NCBI GenBank assembly: GCA_963718315.1
Contig: CAVQZC010000002.1
Span: forward strand, 1 to 22,198
Direction of reading: 5' to 3'
Length of the DNA: 22,198 nt
DNA from: CAVQZC01 sp963718315
GTDB taxonomy: Bacteria > Actinomycetota > Thermoleophilia > Gaiellales > JAICJC01
The notes beneath the pieces were generated by a model, which made no database searches, had not been told where the DNA came from, and saw nothing but the letters and a program-made list of their open reading frames with translations. A program made the translations under genes and the position numbers. Below, piece after piece: positions 8,328 to 15,062 of this stretch; within the stretch, counting starts at the first letter, position 1; each line of letters begins with the position of its first letter.

Positions 8328-8410
8328 CCGGCGATCTTCAATCCACGGTGGAACGGGTCTCGAACGCCTCTCGCGAAATGCCTGCAAATCGAAGGGCTGA
8401 GGAGAGGAGG

Positions 8411-8483
8411 AGCGGACGACGGGTCTCGAACCCGCGACCTTCGGCTTGGGAAGCCGACGCTCTACCGACTGAGCTACGTCCGC
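8411..8483 (-). tRNA. tRNA-Gly (anticodon CCC)
   Basis: On the minus strand a complete cloverleaf can be drawn over 73 bases. The acceptor stem is GCGGACG with CGTCCGC, the D stem GCTC with GAGC, the anticodon stem TCGGC with GCCGA around the loop TTCCCAA (anticodon CCC), and the T arm GCGGG-TTCGAGA-CCCGT. The 3' CCA is not encoded. Its first 32 bases recur, with one change, at 10612-10643. Confidence 0.95.
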
Positions 8484-8540
8484 TTGTAACGCTGAGAACT
8501 GCTTGGTTGAGCGAAAACTGTCGGATTTTGTGACGCTGTT

Positions 8541-8553
8541 CGCTCTACCAACT
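8541..8553 (-). other. Isolated tRNA D-arm-like fragment
   Basis: The minus strand reads AGTTGGTAGAGCG, the same 13 bases as the D loop and 3' D stem of the tRNA copy at 10643. No acceptor, anticodon or T arm matches on either side, so this is at most a scrap of a tRNA gene or chance. Confidence 0.3.
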
Positions 8554-8635
8554 TGGCCGAATCGCCATTGTATCCGCGGCCCGGAGTGGCTGCAGACCCG
8601 CCAGCGGGCTCGTTGAGGCCGCCCGGGGCGAGGGC

Positions 8636-8974
8636 CTATCGAAGCAGGATCCGGCGGCCGGCGACCAGCAGTCGCACCATCGCGACCGCCAGTGCGAGGC
8701 GCGAATGGCCTGTGTACCGGCGCGCGATGTCGAGCACGGCAACCGCTGGATGCGTGACTGCCAGCGCGACAACCACCGCAATCGCCAGTGGGATCCCGAT
8801 CAGGAAGCCCGCGGCCAGGCCGACCAATCCGCCGGCAACGGAGAAGTGGAGGCCAAACAGGTAGCTCGCCAGTGCAACGCCGGCGGCAGCGCTGAGGGTA
8901 ACGACCCTGTCCCGGAAGAGCGTTGCGAGGAGGGAGCCAACTGCGACGAGAGCTGCGAGAGCAAGAATGTTCAT
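8636..8974 (-). CDS. Small membrane protein (112 aa) coupled to the metallophosphoesterase
   Basis: The ATG at 8974 overlaps the TGA of the upstream phosphoesterase gene (ATGA), which supports co-translation and decides the start. There are three hydrophobic stretches: ILALAALVAVGSLLATLF, then VVTLSAAAGVALASYLFGLHF, then a long GGLVGLAAGFLIGIPLAIAV stretch. A positively charged amphipathic tail follows (LDIARRYTGHSRLALAVAMVRLL, RRILLR). It is not recognised as a named family. The 151 bases between it and tRNA-Gly hold only the D-arm scrap. Confidence 0.6.
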   Translation of the reverse strand: MNILALAALVAVGSLLATLFRDRVVTLSAAAGVALASYLFGLHFSVAGGLVGLAAGFLIGIPLAIAVVVALAVTHPAVAVLDIARRYTGHSRLALAVAMVRLLVAGRRILLR

Positions 8975-10008
8975 GGCACTCCAGTATAGCGGCGAGGCGA
9001 TACCGGGCCAGAGACCTTATGGCTGGCGCGGTGACAGGTGCCCGAGAATGAATCGCCAACAGAGACGGTGCCGCTCGGATCAACCTGTTCGAAGGTGCCC
9101 GCGTAGCCGGTCGGCTGCAGGACGAGTCGCAGGAACCCGAAGCTGGACAGGGTGATCTGCGGCTGGGGCACGGGAGATTGACTGGTCGCCTGGAGCGAGT
9201 CGCCGCCGGTGCCGACGATCACCTCGCGGATTCCCTTCGGGCTCGAAACGCCCTTGGGAGTCAGCTGATCGAACCGCTCGTAGGCATGCACGTGCCCGTT
9301 CAGGACGAGATCGGCGTGGTGGGTGTAGAGCAGGTGCCACCAGGCCCGACTGCTTCCGTCGTTGCTGGCAGTGCCCGTCCACCGTGGTTGATGCCAGTAC
9401 GCGAGCGTGCACGGCTGGGTGTCAGCGTTCAGGTCTGCAGCCAGCCAGGTGGACTGGGGACTGTTGATCCCGCATCCCCCGACGCCCCTGGCCTTGCAGT
9501 TGGCGTTGAGCACGATGATGTGCCAGCTGCTGAGGTTGAACGAGTAGTAACCGGCAGAGTCAGGGTGCGCGGCGACGCCGAAGTAGGAGAAATAGTCCTC
9601 GGCCGCCCGGTTTGGTTCCGGACACGCGGCCCCCGTCGCAGAGTTCGTCAGGGTGTTGTACTCGTGGTTGCCGAGGGCAGGATCGGTGATCGCCGACAGG
9701 CGACCGTACGTCGGCGTGTAGCTCGCCCCGTAATCGGCGGGGTCGCCGCAGCCGTACTGGACATCGCCGAGGCCGAAGAACTGATCCACCGAAGCGTCGG
9801 CCAGGATTCCATCAGTGACGCGCTGCTCGCCGCAGTTGGTCGCCGTCCCGGCTCCCCCGTTGAAGCTCGCGTCGTCAGGCGAGCAGGCCATATCCCCCAC
9901 GGCCGCGATCACAGGGTCACCCGACTCGTCCGCTCCGGCTGCCGTCAAGCCGCCGACCAGGAGCGCCGCGACCCCCGCGGCCAGGACACCTGAAGCCCAC
10001 CTCCGCAT
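8971..10008 (-). CDS. Secreted calcineurin-like metallophosphoesterase
   Basis: The intact gene encodes 345 residues; ATG 10008 follows GGAG with a 5-base gap. A signal peptide (about 1-26) leads to a two-metal phosphoesterase core. Metal-binding motifs appear in order: GDMA (Asp39), GLGDVQYG (Asp82), GNHEY (Asn114-His115), WHQPRW (His206) and NGHVHAYER (His239, His241). The order and the final GHxHxYER match the purple-acid-phosphatase-like branch of the superfamily. The first motif has Ala where many relatives have His (GDxH). Probable role: hydrolysis of phosphate esters outside the cell; the substrate is unknown. Paired Cys residues suggest disulfides. It is co-translated with a small membrane protein. 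Confidence 0.88.
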   Translation of the reverse strand: MRRWASGVLAAGVAALLVGGLTAAGADESGDPVIAAVGDMACSPDDASFNGGAGTATNCGEQRVTDGILADASVDQFFGLGDVQYGCGDPADYGASYTPTYGRLSAITDPALGNHEYNTLTNSATGAACPEPNRAAEDYFSYFGVAAHPDSAGYYSFNLSSWHIIVLNANCKARGVGGCGINSPQSTWLAADLNADTQPCTLAYWHQPRWTGTASNDGSSRAWWHLLYTHHADLVLNGHVHAYERFDQLTPKGVSSPKGIREVIVGTGGDSLQATSQSPVPQPQITLSSFGFLRLVLQPTGYAGTFEQVDPSGTVSVGDSFSGTCHRASHKVSGPVSPRRYTGVP

Positions 10009-10386
10009 ACCGACTCCAAACCGAGCTAGTCCGTAACCGACAAGAGGATACCTGGCGCTAGGGCTCGGCGTCCGGCACCCGTCCTGAAGGAGGGCATGTG
10101 AGGATCACCGCTCCCTGACGGTTTAAACTCGCGCGGATCCGCTGGAGGATGGATCGGTGCCTGTACCCCGGCTATCGTCAGCGTATAGGCGGGCGGTCCG
10201 GTCTTAGTGAGGAAGACTGTCGTTCAGGTCAGGCTGAAACGCCTCCGCGCCACGAGAAACCTCCGTCGCCACCGAGCAGTTAGCACAGAGGTGTGCCCTG
10301 AGGGCTGTCGTCGTCTCCTAGCGTGAAACCGTCGCAAGGGGTCATACCCTCCGCGGCTCCACGCTCGGACTCCCAGTATTGTCGCT
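10009..10386. other. Gene-free stretch with a duplicated gene leader
   Basis: No coding region is convincing here. The upstream side of the phosphoesterase gene lies at 10009-10050. The segment 10058-10110 repeats the leader and start of the F420/NADP-like gene further on. The remainder (10111-10386) shows neither a gene nor a clear hairpin. Confidence 0.6.
10058..10110 (+). repeat. Direct repeat, copy 1: orphan copy of a gene leader and start
   Basis: Aligned without gaps to 10876-10928, 47 of 53 bases are identical. The copy includes the ribosome site (GAAGGAGGG) and a GTG (10098-10100) followed by AGGATCACCG, the first codons of the F420/NADP-like gene. After that the reading frame is lost, so this is a truncated duplicate. 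Confidence 0.8.
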
Positions 10387-10787
10387 TCAGTTAGCGACGA
10401 ACCAGCCGATCTTGACCTTCTGTGCGACGGCCTGGTTGAGGTTGATGGTGAAGGTGTTCGTGGCGACGTTGAGGACGACGTTCTGTACGTAGGTGCCCGC
10501 GGGCACAGCGCCTTGCGAGTCGCCCAGTCGGTTCGTGGCACCCCCGACCGTTCGAGTCTACGGTGACCGACCAAGACCCGCAACCAACCAACCCGCGCTT
10601 GGCGAGCCCAGAGCCGACGCTCTACCAACTGAGCTACGTCCGCAACCCGAACCCGGAGGATACCGCTCCGCGAGACTCGGAGGCGCGGCACGACCGCCCA
10701 CGTGATCGTCGGCGCGGCGGCGCTCGCGCTGGACGATGCGATCATCGCTGCCGTCACAATCAGTAGGCCCAGCCCGATCCAGCGCAT
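10387..10787 (-). pseudogene. Secreted protein gene disrupted around a tRNA-like segment
   Basis: ATG 10787 sits 4 bases after GGGAGG (10792-10797) and starts a signal peptide (WIGLGLLIVTAAMIASSSASA, cleavage likely near residue 24). A short strand-like stretch (PTITWAVVPRLRVSRSGILR) follows. The frame then runs straight into the copied tRNA 5' half, read as VAQLVER. Beyond it, after one or two frame changes (one near 10545), comes a coherent beta-rich C-terminus: VDSNGRG, GATNRLGDSQGAVPAGTYV, then VLNVATNTFTINLNQAV and KIGWFVAN before TGA at 10387. The ends thus look like one small secreted protein with foreign or scrambled sequence in the middle. The function is unknown. Confidence 0.45.
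10612..10643 (-). other. tRNA-Gly 5'-half copy (pseudo-tRNA)
   Basis: Thirty-one of 32 bases equal the 5' half of the tRNA-Gly gene (8452-8483): acceptor 5' strand, full D arm and 5' anticodon stem. Identity stops at the anticodon loop. The bases beyond (GCTCTGGGC and onward) cannot restore the anticodon stem, and no matching T arm or acceptor 3' strand follows. Confidence 0.75.
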
Positions 10788-10875
10788 GTCGCCTCCCTGT
10801 CCCCGGTAACCGCTCGATCGTACAGAGTCTTTGCCGGTCTGACAACGGGCTATGGAACAGACGGGCTCGGATGCT

Positions 10876-10928
10876 CTAGGGTTCGCCCTCCGGTACCCGT
10901 CGTGAAGGAGGGCACGTGAGGATCACCG
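10876..10928 (+). repeat. Direct repeat, copy 2: functional leader of the F420/NADP-like gene
   Basis: This is the partner of 10058-10110, offset by 818 bases. It holds the ribosome site AAGGAGG (10905-10911) and the GTG start at 10916. Confidence 0.8.
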
Positions 10929-11540
10929 TTGTCGGTGCAGGTGCGGTCGGAACCGGGCTGATGGGAGCTCTCGCGAAGCGGCACGAGGTAACGCTGGGGG
11001 CCCGCGATCCGGAAAGCGAGAAGACGACCGCCGCGCTGGCCGCTCTGGGCGGCAAGGTCGGGTGCGAGACGATCCCGCAGGCGGTCGGCACAGCGGACGT
11101 CACGATCCTGGTCGATCCCCGGAGCCGGCGTGCCCGGCTTGATCGAAGAGCACGCCGCCCTGCTCTCGGGTGCGCTGGTCATCGACGCCACCAACGACCG
11201 CAGCGGTGGCGACGGCAGCCCTCTCCACCACCTCGCCGACTGGCAGCGGCTGGCGCCGGATGCGGTCGTCGCCCGCGCCTTCTGCACTCTCGGCTGGGAG
11301 AACTTCGCCGACCCCAACTACGACGGCGTTGCCGCGACGCTGCTGTGGTGCGGGCCGGACGGCGAGAACGGCGAGACGATCACCGGCCTGATCGCCGGCA
11401 TGGGGCTCGATCCGGTGCGGATCGGCGACCTCGAGGCCGCCGACATCCTGGACGGCGCCACGCGACTCTGGTTCCAGCTGGCGTTCGCGCAGCGCATGGG
11501 CCGGCGGGTCGCGTACCGTCTGCTCTCTGACACTCGCTGA
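10916..11540 (+). CDS. F420/NADP-dependent oxidoreductase-like protein, one frame break
   Basis: The GTG at 10916 follows AAGGAGG. The first 65 residues hold a Rossmann dinucleotide loop (VVGAGAVGTGL), then LGARDPES and TADVTILV, typical of the NADP-binding domain shared by F420H2:NADP oxidoreductases and related reductases. Near 11111 the frame shifts by one base and continues as IPGAGVPGLIEEHAALL, ALVIDATNDRSG, ARAFCTLGWENFADP and a helical C-terminus. The total is about 208 residues, the normal size for this family. Likely reaction: hydride transfer with NADP(H). Whether the partner is F420 or a small ketone/imine is not decided by the sequence. The break is probably an assembly indel because both halves are well conserved. 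Confidence 0.7.
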
Positions 11541-11552
11541 CCCGGGACCAGC

Positions 11553-11582
11553 CCGAAGGCCGCCAGTGGTGACGGCCTTCGG
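11553..11582. terminator. Perfect 10-bp hairpin, probable bidirectional terminator
   Basis: CCGAAGGCCG (11553-11562) and CGGCCTTCGG (11573-11582) pair perfectly around a 10-base loop. It lies 12 bases after the stop of the F420/NADP-like gene and 28 bases before the end of the convergent secreted-protein gene. No T-run follows, as is common in GC-rich actinobacteria. Confidence 0.65.
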
Positions 11583-11610
11583 ATGGTTCGGTCTGACTAC
11601 CTCGGAGCGA

Positions 11611-12177
11611 CTACGAGCAGATGCTGGCGATGTCGCCACCGTTGCCGGTCGACGCGTTCGTCCACGTGTTGGCGCACGCTAGTCTGTTGCTGGTCTTATA
11701 GTTGAAGTAGAAGTCCTCTGTGTTATAGGTCGCGGCAGCCACCGAACGCCGCGGCGATGAATCCCGCCGTGCCCCCGGTCGTATCCCACGAACTTGCACC
11801 TGACTGCGAGAACGTGCCGCCACTGACAACGAGGATATAGCTACCGTGGAAGCTGCCGTGAATGCCGGCCGAAACGAGATTGCCATTGTTGGGGCCACCT
11901 TCACATGCGCCCGGGCTCATTGCCTGCACCGTCACGAAGTGGCCGTTCTTGAAGTTCTCCACGACCCGATAAGTGCTACTCGTGCTCGGCTGCGAGTAGA
12001 CCTTGAACGCCCGAGTGTACGTGTCGTTCGCCCAGTCGTTCGCCACACGTGCTCGAGTCCGCGGAGCTCTGCCCTGTCGAACGTGTAGCTGTGTGTTTCG
12101 GACGCCGAGGCGGCGACCACGCCAATCGTCAGTAGCGCGGTACACGCCAAGGCGACGATGGATAGGATCCTTCTCAT
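11611..12177 (-). CDS. Secreted protein of unknown function, frame-broken
   Basis: ATG 12177 follows GGAGGG (12183-12188) with a 5-base gap. A signal peptide is clear: RRILSIVALACTALLTIGVV, then an ASA-type cleavage site. The mature part starts ETHSYTFDRAELRG, changes frame near 12050, continues as VANDWANDTYTRAFKVYSQP, VVENFKNGHFVTVQAMSPGAC and GSYILVVSGGTFSQSG, then changes frame again near 11730 into NTEDFYFNYKT and the end ASTGNGGDIASICS. Total about 185 residues, rich in Asn, Ser, Thr, Tyr and Gly, with several Cys: a typical extracellular beta protein. No family is recognised. Codon-level composition is less GC-rich than its neighbours, which could mean transfer. Confidence 0.55.
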
Positions 12178-12492
12178 CTGTTCCCTCCTGCTTGCTGAGG
12201 CGTAATTACCGTCAGCGCGTACACATCCCGCGAATCCATTCGCCGTCAATCACGGCAGCATGCCGTCGCACGGGTCGTTCCCGAGGACGAAGGCGCCTAC
12301 CGATTCGTCGGCGCCTGCAGGAGAGAGCGGAAACTGAACGCTGAACGCATGACCGAACACTGGAGCCACATCGGATAAGCCAGCAGTTGGGCCGCTCTAG
12401 TCACAGAGTACCACTTATCAGCTTGCTGCGCTCCGGGTGAGTAAACACGCCAAAATTGAATCGTCTGACGCCCCGTAAGATGGAACGCGCGC
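12178..12492. other. Intergenic stretch with two small inverted repeats
   Basis: No gene is supported. It contains the upstream region of the secreted-protein gene and the downstream region of the EamA transporter. Two short hairpins are possible: ACGGCA/TGCCGT (12252-12266) and AGGCGCC/GGCGCCT (12291-12316). Neither has a T-run. The stretch 12400-12475 is noticeably lower in GC. Confidence 0.5.
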
Positions 12493-13396
12493 TCACTCGC
12501 GGACGCGAGGGGCCACCGGAGTCGCATCCGGCGGTTCGGCACCTGCCACCGCCGCCGCGCTGGCGGCCACCACCACGACGATGCCGAGCCACTGGGCGCC
12601 GCTCAGCCGCTGGTCCTGGAACAGGAACCCGGCCAGGGCGCCGACAGCCGGCGCCACGCTGACGACCAGGGCATAGGTGGCCGCCCGCAGCCTCCGCAGC
12701 GACGCCGCGTCGAGCATGCCCGGGACGCCGGTTGAAAGCAGCCCCACGGCGGCTCCCAGGATCAGCACGCGGACGTCCAGCAGCTTCTCGCCCGCCGAGC
12801 CGACGGCGACGAAGGCCATCGGCACGGTGGCGACGCACATCGCTACGGCCAGCCCCTGGGCGCCGGGCAGCGTCCGCACGGCGTGAGCCGAGAGCAGGAT
12901 GTATCCGGCCCAGCACGCTCCGGCGGCCAGTGCGAACGCGACACCCAACGCGGTGACGTGACCGTGGACACCCGGTGCGAGCGCCAGCACCGCGACACCG
13001 ACGACAGCCAGGCTGACCACCAGCCAGGTCGCGCGGCCGCCTCGACCCCAGTGTCGCCACTGCGATCGGCCCGACCATCTCCAGGGCCACCGCGACGCCC
13101 AGCGGCACGCGCTCCAGGGCCGAGTAGAAGAAGACGTTCATGGCGGCGATGATCAGGCCGTAGGCCGCGAAGGTGAGCGCCTCGCTGCGGCTCAACCGGA
13201 GTAACGCCGGACGGCTCGTGATCATCAGGAAGGCGGCCGCCGAGGCCAGGCGCAGGGCAACGACCGCCAGCGCGCCGACCTGGTCGAACAGCGAGATGGC
13301 GATCGCCGCGCCGGTCTGCACCGAGGCCATGCCGAGCGTGGCCGCGGCGACACCGGCCAGCATCCGCCGGCGCCCGCTCGTCTGCGCCGGCGTCAC
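12493..13396 (-). CDS. EamA-family (RhtA-like) transporter, one frame break
   Basis: GTG 13396 overlaps the stop of the upstream gene (GTGA). The protein shows about ten hydrophobic helices in two repeats, as expected for a 10-helix EamA/DMT exporter of about 300 residues. The first repeat includes GAAIAISLFDQVGALAVVALR and FYSALERVPLGVAVALEMVGP, a segment characteristic of the RhtA-like threonine/homoserine exporter branch. The frame changes once near 13048; the second repeat (VVSLAVVGVAVLALAPGV onward, ending near TPVAPRVRE) is intact. It acts in the cytoplasmic membrane, probably as an exporter of amino acids or similar small molecules. The substrate is inferred only from branch resemblance. 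Confidence 0.8.
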
Positions 13397-14616
13397 GCGT
13401 TCGCGGGTGCCGCCACCTCGCCGGCGAGCTTCTCGGCCATCGCGAGCAGGGCGTCCAGCTCAGCCGGATCGCGCAGCGGGGCGATCCTGGCAACCAGCAG
13501 GTTGTCGTGCTGGAGCTCGAATGCGAAGTCATCGGGCTGGATCGAGATCACCTCGACGATCATCTTCGGCGAGAACAGCATGATCACCGGCATTTTGTCG
13601 CCCTGGTAGCTGAGCTTGTAGCGGTCGTCGAACTCGGACGACTCCAGCTCCAGCGACTGCCACCGGAACATCCCCGCCATCGCCCGGATCGCGCCCATCT
13701 TGCCGCCACCCTGCTCGGCGATGCCGGCGGCCATCTTCTGCGCCATCCAGTCCTTGGCGCGCAGCTGCGCGTCGGCCATGATCGCCTTGCGCGCCGCATC
13801 GTCAGGCGCCGCCTGCACCTGCGCCATGACCTCCATCGCGAACGGCGGGATCCGGCCGGAGTCGACCAGCCGCTGCATCATCTCCGGGTTCTCGAGCGGG
13901 TTCTCGCTGCTGACGCCCTCGGAGTCCTGCGTCAGCACGCCGGAGCGCCAGCCGTCACGGAGCAGGAAGTGGTTGATCCCGTTCAGCCCGAAGTTCTTGT
14001 GGCTCGGATCCTGCTTGGGCTGCATCGACACCGACACGTTGCCGTTGCAGACGATGTGTACGCAGGTCAGCCGCCGAAACCACGTCTCGGTGTCGTGTCC
14101 GACGTCCCGGCTCAGCTGCTGGGTGACGCCGAATACCTCCACGTCGCGGCCGTTCAGCTTCCCCTCCAGCGCATAGGGCACGTCTGCCTCGTCCACCTGC
14201 AAGAGGGGCGTGACGTCGATCGGCGTGATGGGAGAGTGGTCGCAAGGGGTCAGCCCCTTACCCGCCCCCCACTCCGCGATCTGCCGGGCTTCGGCCGCCA
14301 GCGAATCGTGGAGCCGCTTCCGGAACTCGGTTGCAGCCCAGTCGCGGGTGCGATCCTGCGCCTTGGCCCGTGCCCGCGGGATGCCCTGGAAGATCATGAA
14401 CGCCAGAGCGACGATCGGCCCGATCACGAACGCCGGCCCCGGCCCTGCGATCTTCAGCCCGATGGCGATGAACACCACCGCCACGATCACGAACGTGACC
14501 AGGATCCGCGTCAGCGTCCGCGACGAGAACAGCTCTCCGCGGTAACGCGACTTGTAGAGCCGCTCGTAGACCGCCGCCGGGTGGTCGAGGGCCTCCAGGC
14601 TGTCGTTTGCCGACAT
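13393..14616 (-). CDS. Membrane-anchored protein of unknown function (407 aa, DUF3137-like pattern)
   Basis: The intact gene starts at ATG 14616. A cytosolic N-terminus is followed by two adjacent membrane helices (about residues 36-56 and 61-78), then about 330 cytosolic residues. Near the C-terminus the pattern ELESSEFDDRYKLSYQG, followed by PVIMLFSPKMI, resembles the end of DUF3137-type proteins, in which a folded domain is tethered by a helical hairpin; this likeness is by eye and may be distant. A central Met/Ala-rich helical region (about 255-315) is also visible. It is co-translated with the EamA transporter and follows the zinc-ribbon gene by 96 bases. Confidence 0.7.
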   Translation of the reverse strand: MSANDSLEALDHPAAVYERLYKSRYRGELFSSRTLTRILVTFVIVAVVFIAIGLKIAGPGPAFVIGPIVALAFMIFQGIPRARAKAQDRTRDWAATEFRKRLHDSLAAEARQIAEWGAGKGLTPCDHSPITPIDVTPLLQVDEADVPYALEGKLNGRDVEVFGVTQQLSRDVGHDTETWFRRLTCVHIVCNGNVSVSMQPKQDPSHKNFGLNGINHFLLRDGWRSGVLTQDSEGVSSENPLENPEMMQRLVDSGRIPPFAMEVMAQVQAAPDDAARKAIMADAQLRAKDWMAQKMAAGIAEQGGGKMGAIRAMAGMFRWQSLELESSEFDDRYKLSYQGDKMPVIMLFSPKMIVEVISIQPDDFAFELQHDNLLVARIAPLRDPAELDALLAMAEKLAGEVAAPANA

Positions 14617-14712
14617 GGCCGGCCGACTCTACAACGTGACAGCAGGATGGCGACGGTGCGCGCGCCCGGCGCCGTGATGACGCTGCCCGCCCCGTAGGAG
14701 ACCCGGGTGCCG

Positions 14713-15042
14713 CTACTTGCGAACGCCGTGCACCGGACGCCCCAGCGCCCGCCACTGAAACAGCGTGATCGTCGGCAGCCGGTCCTCGTAGCGGACGATC
14801 TTCGGGTTGCGGCCGGCGCGGGTGCAGTTGACCGCGTGGTCGATCAGATCGTCGCGGTCGGGCGCGACCACCACGTGGTGGCAGGCGGTCACGTAGGAGA
14901 ACTCCTCGCCGCATGCCGGGCACGGCCAGGGGTCGGTGCGGATGGCGTACCACTCGCCGTCTCCGGTGTCGCCGCGATCGGCTTCGAGGATCTCTGAAAG
15001 CTCGTCGACCTCGTAGATGGTGGGTGCTGCAGGAACGCTCAC
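14713..15042 (-). CDS. Small zinc-ribbon-like protein (109 aa)
   Basis: The frame starts at GTG 15042; the nearby ATG at 15050 is in another frame and hits a stop at once. Cys pairs suggest a metal site: WPCPACGEEF, then TACHHVVV, then HAVNC about 20 residues later. The remainder is acidic at the start (ELSEILEADRGDTGDGEW) and basic at the end (RALGRPVHGVRK). It lies 20 bases after argS on the same strand, so it is probably in one transcript. No named family is recognised; a nucleic-acid-binding or adaptor role is only a guess. Confidence 0.65.
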   Translation of the reverse strand: MSVPAAPTIYEVDELSEILEADRGDTGDGEWYAIRTDPWPCPACGEEFSYVTACHHVVVAPDRDDLIDHAVNCTRAGRNPKIVRYEDRLPTITLFQWRALGRPVHGVRK

Positions 15043-15062
15043 GCGCGCATGGTAGCGAAGCG

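Noticed and set aside
9178..9993. Plus-strand open frame of 271 codons
   Set aside because: It is antisense to the secreted metallophosphoesterase; such frames arise easily in GC-rich coding DNA.
10612..10643. Functional second tRNA-Gly gene
   Set aside because: Only the 5' half is present; the anticodon stem, T arm and acceptor 3' strand cannot be completed from the following sequence.
12297..12542. Minus-strand 81-codon frame upstream of the secreted-protein gene
   Set aside because: It overlaps the end of the EamA gene, has no ribosome site and shows no recognisable protein pattern.
13507..14697. Plus-strand open frame of 396 codons
   Set aside because: It is opposite the intact 407-residue membrane-anchored protein; the His/Arg/Asp-rich composition is that of a shadow frame.
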